A DNA stretch of 64,000 bases from Thozetella sp. PMI_491 (Eukaryota; Ascomycota; Sordariomycetes; Chaetosphaeriales; Chaetosphaeriaceae): assembly GCA_021432635.1 (NCBI GenBank), contig MU270068.1:248001-312000 (forward strand). The letters are read 5' to 3'. The translations under genes were made by a program, and so were the position numbers. The notes under the pieces are model-generated. The model did no database searches, was not told the origin of the DNA, and saw only the letters and a program-made list of their open reading frames with translations. Of this stretch, positions 45,809-57,114 are shown in pieces (positions within the stretch are counted from its first letter, which is position 1; every line of letters begins with the position of its first letter).

Positions 45809-47505
45809 ATGGCGACCCAGCAAGATTTGCAAGAGCTTCTCCGGCTTCTTACTGTCAGCCGCAAGGTGTCTATGATGCAAGCCATGAGCCAGATCAAAGC
45901 GCTACAGGCAGTTGAGCTGCGAAGGTACCTGCTGGCCCCACTTGTAGTTTGTGAATGAATGACGCTTACCCACGAATATCCAGCATCAAACAAATTGCCG
46001 AGGCGCCGCTCGACACAGTCGAAGGGGCGATTAATGATGCTAAGGCCGCAAAGCTTCTGCAGTCTGCCTGCAAAGCCGCTGTCAAGAGAGGCGATTTGGG
46101 CAAGCGTCCTGCGCCCGGGAAGGCGGAGCCGAGCGGCGGCGCCAAGCGCACCAAGTATTCGGCTGGGGGGCGCTTCATGAGCGGTCCGGTCGAGATGACG
46201 CCCCAGGAGCTGGAGGGCTCGCTCGAGTTGCCGCTTTGCATGGATGAGGAACTAATTTCCCAGACGTCAGTGCAGACAAATAGAGCCCCGCTGGTCCTCG
46301 CCTTTGCCACGGAGCTGCTTCGATATACTATGCCCGAACAGCCCTTATCAAGCCGTCTTAGCCTGGCGCAGGCTGTGGTGAGTGCGAACTCGCGCTCCCG
46401 GGCTGTCAATCTCGGACTCGAGAAGGGTCCGAGCGCGGGGGAAGACGGCTGGGGCGAAGGTCAACCTAAGGTACGCATCATGGGCAGGGAGGTTACGGTG
46501 CTGAAGCGCGGTGGCTACGAGTGGCGCGGCGAGGAAACAGTCGGCGACGAACAGACGGCAAATGAGGACGACGTGGCAAACCAAGAGCCGGAGACGGTGA
46601 CCCAGGCATCCTCTGCGACCCTGTCTTCTCAAGTGGTGCAGAGCAGCACCAGCTGGGCTGTGTCCCAGCCTATATCCCTCAAGGACTCGACCTTTATCGC
46701 ACGTGCGGCCATCATCACAGAACCAGGACAGAGACAGTCTCTCTTCCGGGTGCTGCTAGAACAGAATCCCAAGCTCAAGACAGCAACACACAATGCGTGG
46801 GCTTATCGACTGCGGCCATCGGTAGGCGGCCCAAGTCGTTTTCGAGAGGATTCATTCGACGATGGGGAGACCGGCTGCGGTGACTTGATGCTGCGCATCA
46901 TGCGAGAAACCGACGCTGTTGACACCATGGTGGTCCTGACACGGTGGTTCGGCGGGAAGCTCCTAGGCCCAGACCGATGGCGCCTGATGCGGAATTGCGT
47001 TACCAGCGCGCTGTCCGAACGGCTGCGAAAGACTGGCGCAGAGATCGCGTTGGGGGGCGAGGCGGTCTGGGGCCTGGACCTCGAGGCCATGCGGTCCAAG
47101 ACGGTCGTCGGAGGGTACGGCAGTGGTTCTCAGCCCCACCACATCACGGGCGTAGTAGGCATGCAGATACACCGACCGGAAGGGGCAAGGAACTACTTGC
47201 TGAAGAGCTTCGCTACGGCCCCGCAGACAATAGCGGAAGGCTCCTCGAGCAGGGCGAAGAAGACGATCAAGGCGCAAGACGCTGAGAAAGAGCAGAACCT
47301 TGGGCTGCTCTTTGGTGCTCTACGAATTGTCCTGGATAGCTGGGCCGATCATCTCACCCCATCGGAGCTAGACAGTCGGGCTTGGAGCTGGTATATCAAG
47401 GTGCGGCCAGACGTTGACGCTGGCGTGCAGGGCTGGGGAGCTAAAGGCGCGCTGAAGCTGGGGAACATCTTGGCTCTCCAGAGACGAGAATCTACGAAGA
47501 ACTAG
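45809..47505 (+). CDS. IMPACT (UPF0029) N-terminal domain protein
   Basis: Two exons, 45809-45924 and 45984-47505, give 545 aa; the 59-nt intron interrupts codon AG|C (VELRSIKQIAEAP). The first exon encodes a short helical segment (MATQQDLQELLRLLTVSRKV). The IMPACT/UPF0029 domain lies at about 269-382: STFIARAAIITEPGQ, then FDDGETGCGDLMLRIMRE, then VVLTRWFGGKLLGPDRWR, the family signature with its RWFGG core. Yeast Yih1/IMPACT uses a related domain to block Gcn1-Gcn2 signalling. This protein has no RWD domain that could be seen and carries an extended variable segment (about 60-260), so it is a different member of the family with unassigned role. Confidence 0.85.
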
Positions 47506-48707
47506 CGGCGCAACGGGCATGCTGCACTGTGCATGGGTTTCTATGGACTACATAGGTTACGGGTGACTGGCGTCAGGAGGACTTTCTTGTGTTGATTAGG
47601 ATTGTCCCACGAGAATCGAGTCCGAAGACGAGGATGGGTCGGCGATAAACGCGGACGGCAGGGGGATTATGACTACGAACTCAGAATGGCGATCCTGGGT
47701 GACTTGTACCAGACTTGGAACATGCTTAAAACCCCAAGCATCAGCTTAGCAGGGCTTTAGGTACGATGCTGGATCGAATGGGGTAAATAGCGGCCATGCA
47801 TGGCCCTATGAGGGCGGCGCTTGTGAGGTGCACTGCACTGCTGCGCGCCGGGGAACCGTAGGGAAGCAGAAGGAGATAGGGGGAGGGGGGTTGGAGGTAT
47901 GTACCGACGCAAGGGGCATCGCTGGGAGACAGCCTTCCTGATTCGCGGACCTATCTTCATCTTCGAAGATCGATCTACGAGCCAGTCTATTTCTAGCTTA
48001 TTGTGACTAAATCTCGTTATGGGAGGTCATTGTCGCCCACATGTAGGTGCTACGTATGAGTCGCCCGCCCACTCTTGCCGACCCGTTGGACGGGCAAACC
48101 CGGCTACGGCGTTCAAGTTCCGTCCGGGGCGGTTTGATTCTGCCAATTTGTGCCCACATACGCGGCAGCGGTGTGTTGCCGTTTTCTTTTCCCATTTTTT
48201 TAGTGGGACGAACATAGCAACCTCTGCTCTTATTTTTCTCATGTTATTTGTACCTGGTTCGGCTGTGACACAAGAACCTGCAGCGCCGATGCACATCTGC
48301 TGCAAGTTTGGGGTCCGTGACGCCCCAAACGGGGAAACCCGCCTCCCCAGCAACGACGGTTGCCCCGTGCAAGGTATTTGATTAGCCAAAAGTCAACACT
48401 CGTCGTCTCCTCCCCACTCCCCAGGCTGCCTGCACCACTTAATTCCAACATTCCAGAGGAGCCGTTTATCACAAAGAGACCACCCGCAAATACGTTCCTC
48501 ATCACGAGGGAATCGCTTTCCTTTTTGCTGGGTGATTTTTAAAGTGGTTTGCATTTTCCAGAAACATTTCAGTCAGACATTCGTTGATCCCGAGGAGGGG
48601 CCCGTCGCTCAAGTCGATTCGATCCTTGCGACGGCCAGTTTGGGGGAAGGAGCTCTGTCGCAACACTCTGCGAACACCAAGAGTTGCGTGCTCTCTTGTG
48701 AGGCACG
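47506..48707. other. intergenic, 5' region of F-BAR gene
   Basis: Holds the 3' UTR of the IMPACT-domain gene and the promoter of the F-BAR gene. The 120-aa frames on both strands around 48019-48389 overlap each other and show no family signal. Confidence 0.45.
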
Positions 48708-51700
48708 ATGCCGGCTGCCACGACCGATGGGCCGACCGTGGCCCTTTCCTGTGGGTGACCCGTCGCCCCGCTGTCGCGCCTTCCCGGCCGGACGACCTCG
48801 ACGGTTGCTAATATTTCACTAGTTGCCAACAACTTCTGGGGCAAGGAAGATGCCGGAGTAACGCCTCTCCTTGAGCGCATGCACGGAGCGAAGCAGACGT
48901 GCGATGAGTTGCGTGCCTTCTATGGAGGTATGCTCGGCCCAGATCCGGCCCTAGTCGTCCGACCCCCAGTGGTTGGATCACTGGCTAACTTGTTCTCCCA
49001 CAGCACGAGCCGCAATCGAAGACGAATATGCCCGCAAGCTTTTGTCACTATGTCGGAAGTCGCTTGGATCCCAGGAGATGGGAACGCTCAAGACGTCTTT
49101 GGACACAGTCCGTGGCGAAGTCGAGTCCATGGCGAAGCAGCACCAGGGCATCGCCAGCCAGATGAAGACGGAGCTAGAGGAGCCTTTAGCGGCATTTGCA
49201 GGTGGCATGAAGGAGCGGCGCAAGATTGTTCAGAACACAGTAGAGAAGTTGCTGAAGACGAAAATACAACAGACCCAACTGGTCAACAAGGTAAGCGACC
49301 CGAGAGCAACGGTGTGCTAGCAGCAAACACTAACAGCGAGGTGTGCCAAGACCCGAGATCGCTATGAGCAGGAGTGCCTCAAGATCAAGGGCTACCTCGC
49401 GCAGGGCCACATGGTCATGGGCCAAGAGGAACGGAAGAACAAGGCGAAGCTCGAGAAGACACAGATCAGCCTCGCCACCTCGAACAGCGAGTACGAGGCG
49501 GCGATCAAAGTGCTCGAGGACACCACGGCCCGCTGGAACCGGGAGTGGAAGAATGCGGCCGACAAGTTCCAGGACTTGGAGGAGGAGCGTTTGGACTTCA
49601 CCAAGAGCAGCCTCTGGACCTTCGCCAACATTGCTTCGACGGTGTGCGTGAGCGACGATGCTTCTTGTGAGAAGATCCGGTTGTCTCTCGAGAAGATGGA
49701 GGTGGAGAAAGATATTGTGGGCTTCATTAGGGAGAGAGGCACCGGCCAGGAGATCCCCGACCCTCCCAAGTACATCAACTTCTGCCGAGGAGACGTCGAC
49801 TCCCAGTCGGAAGCCTCGATGGACGATGATAGCTACTCTGTCGCCCAGTTCCCCAGGAACATCAACCCGGCGTACCGCTCATCGTCACCCCAGCCCTCCA
49901 CCTTTGAGTCGCATCATGACCCGAACTCGGCGCTTGCCCGGGATCTCGGCCACATGGAGCCCTCTACGCCCACCAGCCGGGAGGCGACTATGACGCCCCA
50001 GAAGGTGCCCATGGCCGAGAGCCAGCGGTCCCGCACCGGCGCGTCTCGAGGGTATCAGCCCCCGCGTGCCACCAACATGGACTACGATCCTGCCGAGTTC
50101 GCGCCTGTCCCGCACGATCCGTATCCCCTCGACGGCATGACTATGCTCTGCCGCCCAACCGCTTCCGACTTGAGCACTGCGCCGTCAGCCACATCAGCGC
50201 GGCCCTCTAGCAGAGATTCGCACAGCGAGACGTCCTTCTCGAGTCAAGAGCCCCCGAGGGAGCCCCCAGTGTCCAAGGTTGTGGCGCCGGTGCCTAAGAT
50301 GGAATCGCCGGTCCAGGAGAAGAAGGTCCTTAAAAAGAAGTCCGGCTTCTTCCAGAACCACAGCCCCTTTGGCCGTAAGAAGAGCACCAAGGAGGTGGCG
50401 CCGTCGAACCGCAACACCTGGCACCCGGCGAACAACAACAACAGCCGGCCGAATCTCTTCGGTAATAAGGACCGCCAGGGCCTTCTACAGGAGCGGACCA
50501 TCAGCCCCGAGCCCATCGAAGCCAATGCCAGCCTGGCGCTGAATGTTGGCCAGAACGTGTTCCCCGTTGAGCACAAGTCGAGTAGCCACAGCGCGCCTCA
50601 ACAGGCAGACCCCGACGATGACCCCATCGCGCTTGCATTAGCAGAGCTCAAGGGCGTCGCCTCGGGCACGAAGCAGGCCTCGGAACGTGTGTCGGCGGAC
50701 CGTTACCACGGCATCGCCACTCCCGCACCAGGCACCAACCCGCTCTCGCGCTCGGTCCCGGCCCCCGGAAGCAGCAGTAGCGCCATCGCGGCTGCGATGC
50801 GCGGAACCCCTCCTCCATCCTATGACCAGCAGGTGCAACGGCTGGGAGTACCGCCGCCCGCCGTCACCTCCAAGGCCATGAAGGAGTCGTCCAACAAGTT
50901 TCAGCAGCAGACGCGCACTATGTTTACGGAGCGGCCGGGTTCCGGCGCCTATGCGGCTGGGTCCATGTCACGCCCTGGCACCAGGGGCAATGATATGCCC
51001 CGCGCCGCATCCCCTGCTCCTCCCCGGAGCGCATCCCCCCGTCCTGGTTCTCGTGCTGACCCTCACTATGGACATAGGTCTGCCTCGCCGAACCCCTACA
51101 GCGGTAGCCAGAGCCAGCAGCAGCAACAGCAGCAGCATCAGCGAGGCTCGTCTGGCCAGATACCACCCAAACGCGGTTCCGATCAGGGCTACTATCGCCA
51201 GAACTCTCCTAATGATTTTGCGCGCCCTGGCAGCAGCATGGGCAACCGGGCGCCCGAGAACTACGCCCGTCCGGGAAGCAGCATGGGCAGCCGGGGCGGC
51301 GAATACCAGCGACCCGGAAGCAGCATGGGAGACATGGGCGGAGCGGAGGATAGTTACGGGTCCCAGCGCGGCAGGGGAGGCCGGCCCGGCACCAGCCAGG
51401 GGAACCGTGCGATGACCTTCTACGAGGGAAGCGGTGCTGTGCAGCCGGCGAGCAGGCAGCGCAGCAAGAGCGTGGCGGACCCTAGCCGGCAGTTCACGCG
51501 GGACGGCAGGCCCATCATGCATTTCGGTAAGTTCGAACCCAGATCCTCACCAGCCGGTTGGGAGGCGCTGACAGGCAAACCCTATTTAGCTCGCGCAATG
51601 TACGTGTACCAGGCAGCGATCCCAGAGGAGCTCGGCTTCTCCAAGGGTGACACGCTTGCGGTGCTGCGGCACCAGGACGACGGTTGGTGGGAGGCGACGG

Positions 51701-51759
51701 TGCAGGGCGGAAACGGACAGATTGGGCTGGTTCCCAGCAACTATCTGCAGGCCATCTAG
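48708..51759 (+). CDS. F-BAR/SH3 cytokinesis protein (Imp2/Cdc15/Hof1 type)
   Basis: Membrane-bending scaffold of the septation (actomyosin) ring. Five exons, 48708-48750, 48823-48927, 49004-49290, 49351-51526 and 51590-51759, give 926 aa. The F-BAR domain fills about residues 15-265: FANNFWGKEDAGVTPLLERM, AIEDEYARKLLSLCRKSLGS, and TRDRYEQECLKIKGYLAQGH. A long Ser/Pro-rich linker follows, with a Q stretch near residue 732 (QQQQQQQ) and three copies of RPGSSMG at about 768-805. The C terminus is a canonical SH3 domain (870-926: ALYxY-like AMYVYQAAIPEELGF, DDGWWEA, GLVPSNYL). The last intron (51527-51589) is 63 nt with no in-frame stop, so a protein with 21 extra residues before the SH3 domain is possible. 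Confidence 0.93.
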
Positions 51760-52631
51760 ACGACACCTCGGCGAAACCCTTCCTCCGCCGGCAATCTCTC
51801 CCTTCTTACCTTTCATCTTTTGGTGTGGGGTGTAGGGAGAATGACCCTTGTTTATTCTCGATCTCTGCGCGGCAAAATCAGCATCAAAGAGGAGTTATGT
51901 CGTTTGGGTGTCTTGAGCTGCTGCATATAATCACCACCTTTTCGCCCCTTTCTGAGCGAAGAGGCTTTGTATCTTGGTTCGATTCGTCAAGGGGGGCTGT
52001 ACAGGACCGGAGGCTTGCATGTCTTTGGCCTCTGGCCTCCCTCCTCCCCCACGGCCTCATATTCTCTCTTGTTTCCTTGTCACGACTCACGGCTGCCTTT
52101 CTCACGACTGGCCATGTGTGTATGGATGACGACGGAAATGTCTGGGCCATTTTGACGATTTTTGTGTCGGATAATTAACCTGCGGCTGGCGAAATCTTGC
52201 TTTGCACAAAGGCTAGGCTGATTGGTGTTGGAGTTCAAATTGACATACATTGTTCTAAAAACACGGTTCTGCGATGCCGATGAATATCTCCTGCGATGCC
52301 CTTTTCTGTGATGCCCTCTTCCGTGTGTGTACATGAATCCGGGTTATCTACTATTTGGATGTGCTAATAATTGTTAGCGCTCTCGGTAGTTGGGGCTGAT
52401 AGATAGTTTTGCCTGCCATGAGTGACGTCTGCATGGTTGACCCCTGGGCCGGGGCAGCGGTGGCCCATGCGTCAACGAGCTCCGCGAGCTCTGAGCTACC
52501 AGAACCCCGCCAACCGGGACCTGCCTGCTCCCTGGAGCTCTGTTGGATTCCTCGGCCCATCGCACGACAATCCCCGTTTCGCCCAGGAAGCCTTTCCAAC
52601 ACATGGCGATTGCATCCCCGAGCGCGTCGAA
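51760..52631. other. intergenic between F-BAR gene and seipin
   Basis: 3' UTR of the F-BAR gene and 5' region of seipin. The frame upstream of the seipin ATG stays open back to 52422, so an upstream start cannot be excluded; see seipin. Confidence 0.45.
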
Positions 52632-54045
52632 ATGGTGAGTAAGGCGCAGCAGCATCCCCGCATCCCTTCACCTGCGCCGTCCGCGCTCTACCAAGCTCAA
52701 GCTAATGCGCCGGGTCTGTTTGGTTTTAGGACTACGCCCGTGGCGCCTACAATACGGCGACGTCCAAGTCCGCTCAGCGAACGCTCCTCAACACTTTCCT
52801 CCTGGTAATTGCGTCTGTAATTCTCTACGGCTTCGCGGCACTGGCATACCTTCTCTTCTACCACAATTACCTCCCGGACCAGGTCACAACAATACCGGTC
52901 CATCTCCAGTATGGGTACGTTGTAGGACGCGCCACCGCTTGCATTCCAGTTGGCAGGAAACATCGCAGGCCCCAAGAGGGTGGGACAAGCACTGACAGAG
53001 TGAAAATGGCAGCTATGGCCTTCATCCCTACGGTGTCGCCCATCTCGTCGATAAGAACCTCAAGGACCAGCAAGCCTACGACATCACCGTGTCCCTGACG
53101 CTCCCACGCTCGCCCACCAACCTCAACCGCGGCAACTTCATGGTTGCCCTGCATCTGCTCACCAGTGACACGGGCAGCGCAGTTCTCAGCTCTAAGTCCA
53201 AACCCAAGCCTGTAGTGGGCTCGCCGGCGAAGCTCGTACCGCCCTACCCTGAGTACCCGGCCCACCCAGGCGCCAACACCGGCCCTTCGCAGCCCAACCC
53301 CCATGATGCCCAGTTCGCTGGCGCTGGTGTGTTATACACGTCTACCCGGCCGGCGCTTATACCATACACGGATCCGTTGGTGTCACTAGCGTCGCGCATT
53401 CTCTTTATCGCCTACTACGTGCTGTTCCCGCACGCGGAGCGCACACAGCTTATAGTGTCTATGGTCGAGAAGGTGACGTTTGCGCGGGGCGGGCCGCTGC
53501 CATCACAGCTGTTCCTTGAGCTGCAGGCTGGGCAAGATCTCCAGGTGTACGACGCGGCGGTGACGCTTACGGCGCAGCTCAGCGGGTTGCGGTACATCAT
53601 GCATCACTACTGGCTGGTGTCGTTTTTGGTTCTGAGCACTGCGTTCTGGGCATGCGAGGTGGGCTTCATGGCTGTGGCATGGCTGGGCTTGAGCCTAGTG
53701 TTCGGTGGAGCTGGGCCCGCGCAAGAAGAGACGACAGCGATGGTCAAGCCGGGGCAGACCAAGCCAGATGTTGACGGGATGTCCGACACGGAGCGCACGT
53801 TTCCGAGCACATCGAGGCAGATGCCGCTGAAATACGAAGGACGCGTCAAGACAGAGGAGGACGACGGGCCTGGCATCTCCGAACTACTCCCGCCTGCCGG
53901 CCAGGGAGGGGAGGCAGACGATGAGGATGAGAAGGATGACGACGAAGACGAGGGTTTCAGGGACTCGGGCATCGGGACTAGCTATAGCGAGGGTAACCGG
54001 GATGGAGTCAGAAGGCGGACTTCCGGCTCGAGGGGCCGCCAATGA
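52632..54045 (+). CDS. SEI1: seipin, lipid-droplet assembly protein
   Basis: Endoplasmic-reticulum membrane protein that organises lipid-droplet formation sites. Model: an ATG-only first coding exon (52632-52634), then 52730-52914 and 53013-54045, giving 406 aa (MDYARGAYNTATSKSAQR at the start). The frame is open back to an ATG at 52422, which would add 70 residues of non-conserved, Pro/Arg-rich sequence; I prefer the short start because the following segment is amphipathic, as in seipins. TM1 is at about 20-45 (LLNTFLLVIASVILYGFAAL), the lumenal domain at about 46-260 (ITVSLTLPRSPTNLNRGNFM, then FPHAERTQLIVSMVEKVTFA), and TM2 at about 262-288. The tail is acidic and Ser-rich. Start is uncertain; family is firm. 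Confidence 0.9.
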
Positions 54046-55210
54046 GTTGGCAGTTAGGCTCTAGTTGGGCGTAGTTGCAAACTTTGCGTGTCCCAGGGTT
54101 TGCCGGGTCTGTCTCGGTAGTGGGTGGCATTATGGCACATCTAGGGTCATTCGCGCATGGGAGAACGGCATACGAGTAGCGCGAAGCTTGGAGTCTAGCA
54201 CGAGGTTTACCCGGGTCGTTGCATGATGATGCGTATCCCCTTTGCTTCGTTGCTCTGCCTGGTGTTTCTTCCTCTTATTAATGCTATTATTACTCATTCT
54301 TCTTCCCATTTTCCTCCTTGAAACACGGTCACTGAATAGACGTCAAGTCGACTGGCAAAGTCTGGTTCTGGTCCGAGTGCTAGCGGCCCCTTCTCTTTGT
54401 TTACCTCTTGATTTTTGTTTTGCCGAGCGAACGTGCGTTGGAAGGGGGAAAGGGGAGGGGAACGGTTATCGCCCCGCGTTAGGTAAGCACGAACCTGTCT
54501 CCCCCGCCACTTCTCCCGACTGGCGTGTCTGAGTCTGTGCGCCACGCCAGTCAAGAGCAGGCGGGTGGGTGCTCAACACTCTCCACGCTGAATTCTTTCG
54601 CCCTCGTCGTCACTTGGGCCTTACCACGCCGCGACGTCCGACTGACGGAAGCTTCCATTTGGCGCGGGCACTGCTAGCCTCACCGACGCACAACCCGGTA
54701 GAAGACACCTGATATCAGACAAGCTGCGAATGACCCGATCCTGCGGCTGGCTTGTGCTCGGTTTTGGACTCTCGCATGACATAGCCATTGTTTAGCCCGC
54801 CCATCCACTGCTGCAAATCCTGGGTCGACATGACTTTACTCGCGTGATTGTGCTCTGGGACTTCACCTCCACATCGCCCTCACGCCGCCATATTCACCCA
54901 CGACAAGGCTCTGCTGTGCTCGCTCTTTGGCCCATTCCGGGCTCTAACGAATAAAAACAAAACAACTCTTGCTCCTGGCGCCTCGCTTCCGCTTGCTTTA
55001 TTTTTTGGGGCCGCCCCCATTGTATGATCTCTGGATCATTTTTTTTTTACCTATCCTCCCCTCCCCCCTCTCTTCTCGAGCAACAACAAACCAAACCTTG
55101 GCCTCTCCGCCTCGGTACCCCACAGCTCCTGACCGCTGAGCTCACCTCCACTTTTCTTCACTACGACCTGAGCAAAGCCCCTCCTTGAGTCTCCGAGACG
55201 GCTGTTCGCC
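54046..55210. other. intergenic, promoter of DUF7918-like gene
   Basis: Between two plus-strand genes. The last 250 bases before the next ATG are C/T-rich with a T9 run, a typical fungal leader. No gene seen. Confidence 0.5.
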
Positions 55211-57114
55211 ATGCCTTGCTTCAAGGGTATTGCGGTGAGCATCCATGCAAATGGAGCCCCGCTGCCCGAGTACGGCATCCAGAAGCAGTCCCGACTCTCG
55301 AGGATCAACACCTACATTCCAGTTCCGACTCCGAAACTCGAGGGCAAGACGAACAAGGCCGAGCCCGCTACTTTCGCCATCTCCATCACTCTCCTGACCC
55401 CGGGCTTCCCTGTCCCCTACTCGACCCCGCGATCGACTGAGGCGAACCCGCGCCCCAAGCCCCAATATGTCGGCCAGCTGCCGTCCTCGACCGGCGATCG
55501 GGCAAAGGTCCACGGGGTGGTCAGCCCCTACATCCCCATGACAAACAGCGAGAACGAGACAATTGCGGCGTATATCTACTTTGACGGCCGCGCGAAAGAG
55601 GAAGTCGCTACGCTGCTGCGTCCAGCTGAGGAAACGTGGGTGAATAGTCGCTGGGTCCAGGTCCCCACCTCCGAAGGCGGTGGCTTGGCTGAGCGCGAGT
55701 TTCTATTCCGTGAGGTCGGTCTCGAGAGATGGCTCAACGGTCTAGATCTCAAGGGCGACGATGCGGCTGAGAAGCTGGAGCGCCGGAGGCAGAAGTTCGA
55801 GAAGCGCCGGCGGCGGCAACGTGCCCGGGAGGAAGGAGAGGACCTGGACCTGGACGAAAAACCGACGGCGCCCCGCGACACCCTGCGGTATGGAAACGAC
55901 GAGCGCTCGCCCGTTGAAGCTGTATTTGACGAAGAAGACTCGCTCTCCTCGGACGACGACGAGCCGCCTGAGGCCACCGGCCAGATCAAGGTCGCCATGT
56001 TCCGAGTCATCGCGTCGGGGGAGATTAAGAAGGGAGAGTACTCTCCTCAATTTGACGCGCATGATGACGATGATGAGTTCGACGCCAAAAATGGAGGCGC
56101 CAACGGCATGGACGCTGATGTCGAGCATACCACCAGCTTTGCTAAGCCCAAGACCCTCGACCCCAAGACAATCAGCACCCAGACGGTAACTGGTATCGAC
56201 GGGCCCGATAAGCCATATGCCGTCTTTACCTTTTTTTACCGCGGTCAGCGTATGTGTCTCCTCCCAGGCGGATTGCAGACTTCCCTGCCCACCGCTTTGT
56301 TGTGCATGCTAACCGACTCGGCAGGCCAGCTCGAGAAGATGGGTGTCATGCCCTCATCCAAGCCCGCCCCCACGACTCCTGCCTCCGTCAAACGTCGGTC
56401 GGCGCAGCTCGATTTCGGCAATCTCGGTCCGCTCAAGACGACGGGCACTGTAGGCTTTTCCGGCTTCCGAGACAATGCAGACCAGCGTAAGAAGTCGCGC
56501 AAGAAGAGCAACGGCAACAAGGACGATCAGGAAATGGACGAGGACAGCGATGATGATGACGACGATGCCGAGCCTCTCGTCAAGATGGACGAAGAGGACA
56601 AGTATGATAAGTCCAAGCTGGCCCCGGAAGACGCGAAATTTTCAGGCGAGCTGGCGGATGGCGTGAATCGCATCAGAGTATGTTCCACTCATTATCCCCC
56701 CTTCCTGGACGAAACTCCCCTCGCTGACTGGTCCCCGTACAGCTCAAGCGGGCTCATTCCGCAGACCCGGACAGCACCGCAAGCCCGAGGAAGTCGCCTA
56801 GCGCAGCCCCGTCCGGCGAGGAGACGACCCCAACACCAGCTACATCCCATGTCGAGAGCATTAAGACAACAGGCATCTTGGCGAAGAGCTTGCCCGACGA
56901 GACTACCATTGGAAGCCCGCTAAAGAAAGCTCGGCCAAGCATCGGGGGAGCGGACTCCGAGTCGGCCAAGATAAATGCCCGCTTCCCTCCTGCTCTAGGC
57001 GATGTCCTTGCCAAGGCGGAAGCCGCTCAAGCGGCCAAGGCGGCCGCTGCGGCCGGCCCACCTGCTGCTCCCGCACCTGCTAGCAACCAGATGGAGGAAG
57101 AGGAGGAGCTGTAG
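55211..57114 (+). CDS. DUF7918-like nuclear protein with acidic/basic tracts
   Basis: Three exons, 55211-56249, 56325-56677 and 56743-57114, give 587 aa. The first 190 or so residues are a conserved globular region (MPCFKGIAVSIHANGAPLPE; VSPYIPMTNSENETIAAYIY; REFLFREVGLERWLNGLDL), close in look to the fungal DUF7918 proteins. A Lys/Arg-rich helix follows (KFEKRRRRQRAREEGED), then acidic Asp/Glu stretches, a second conserved piece ending in PYAVFTFFYRGQRQLEKM, and a charged tail with an Ala-rich helix. The role is not known; the charged tracts suggest nuclear localisation. The first intron is 75 nt and has no in-frame stop (see findings). Confidence 0.8.
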
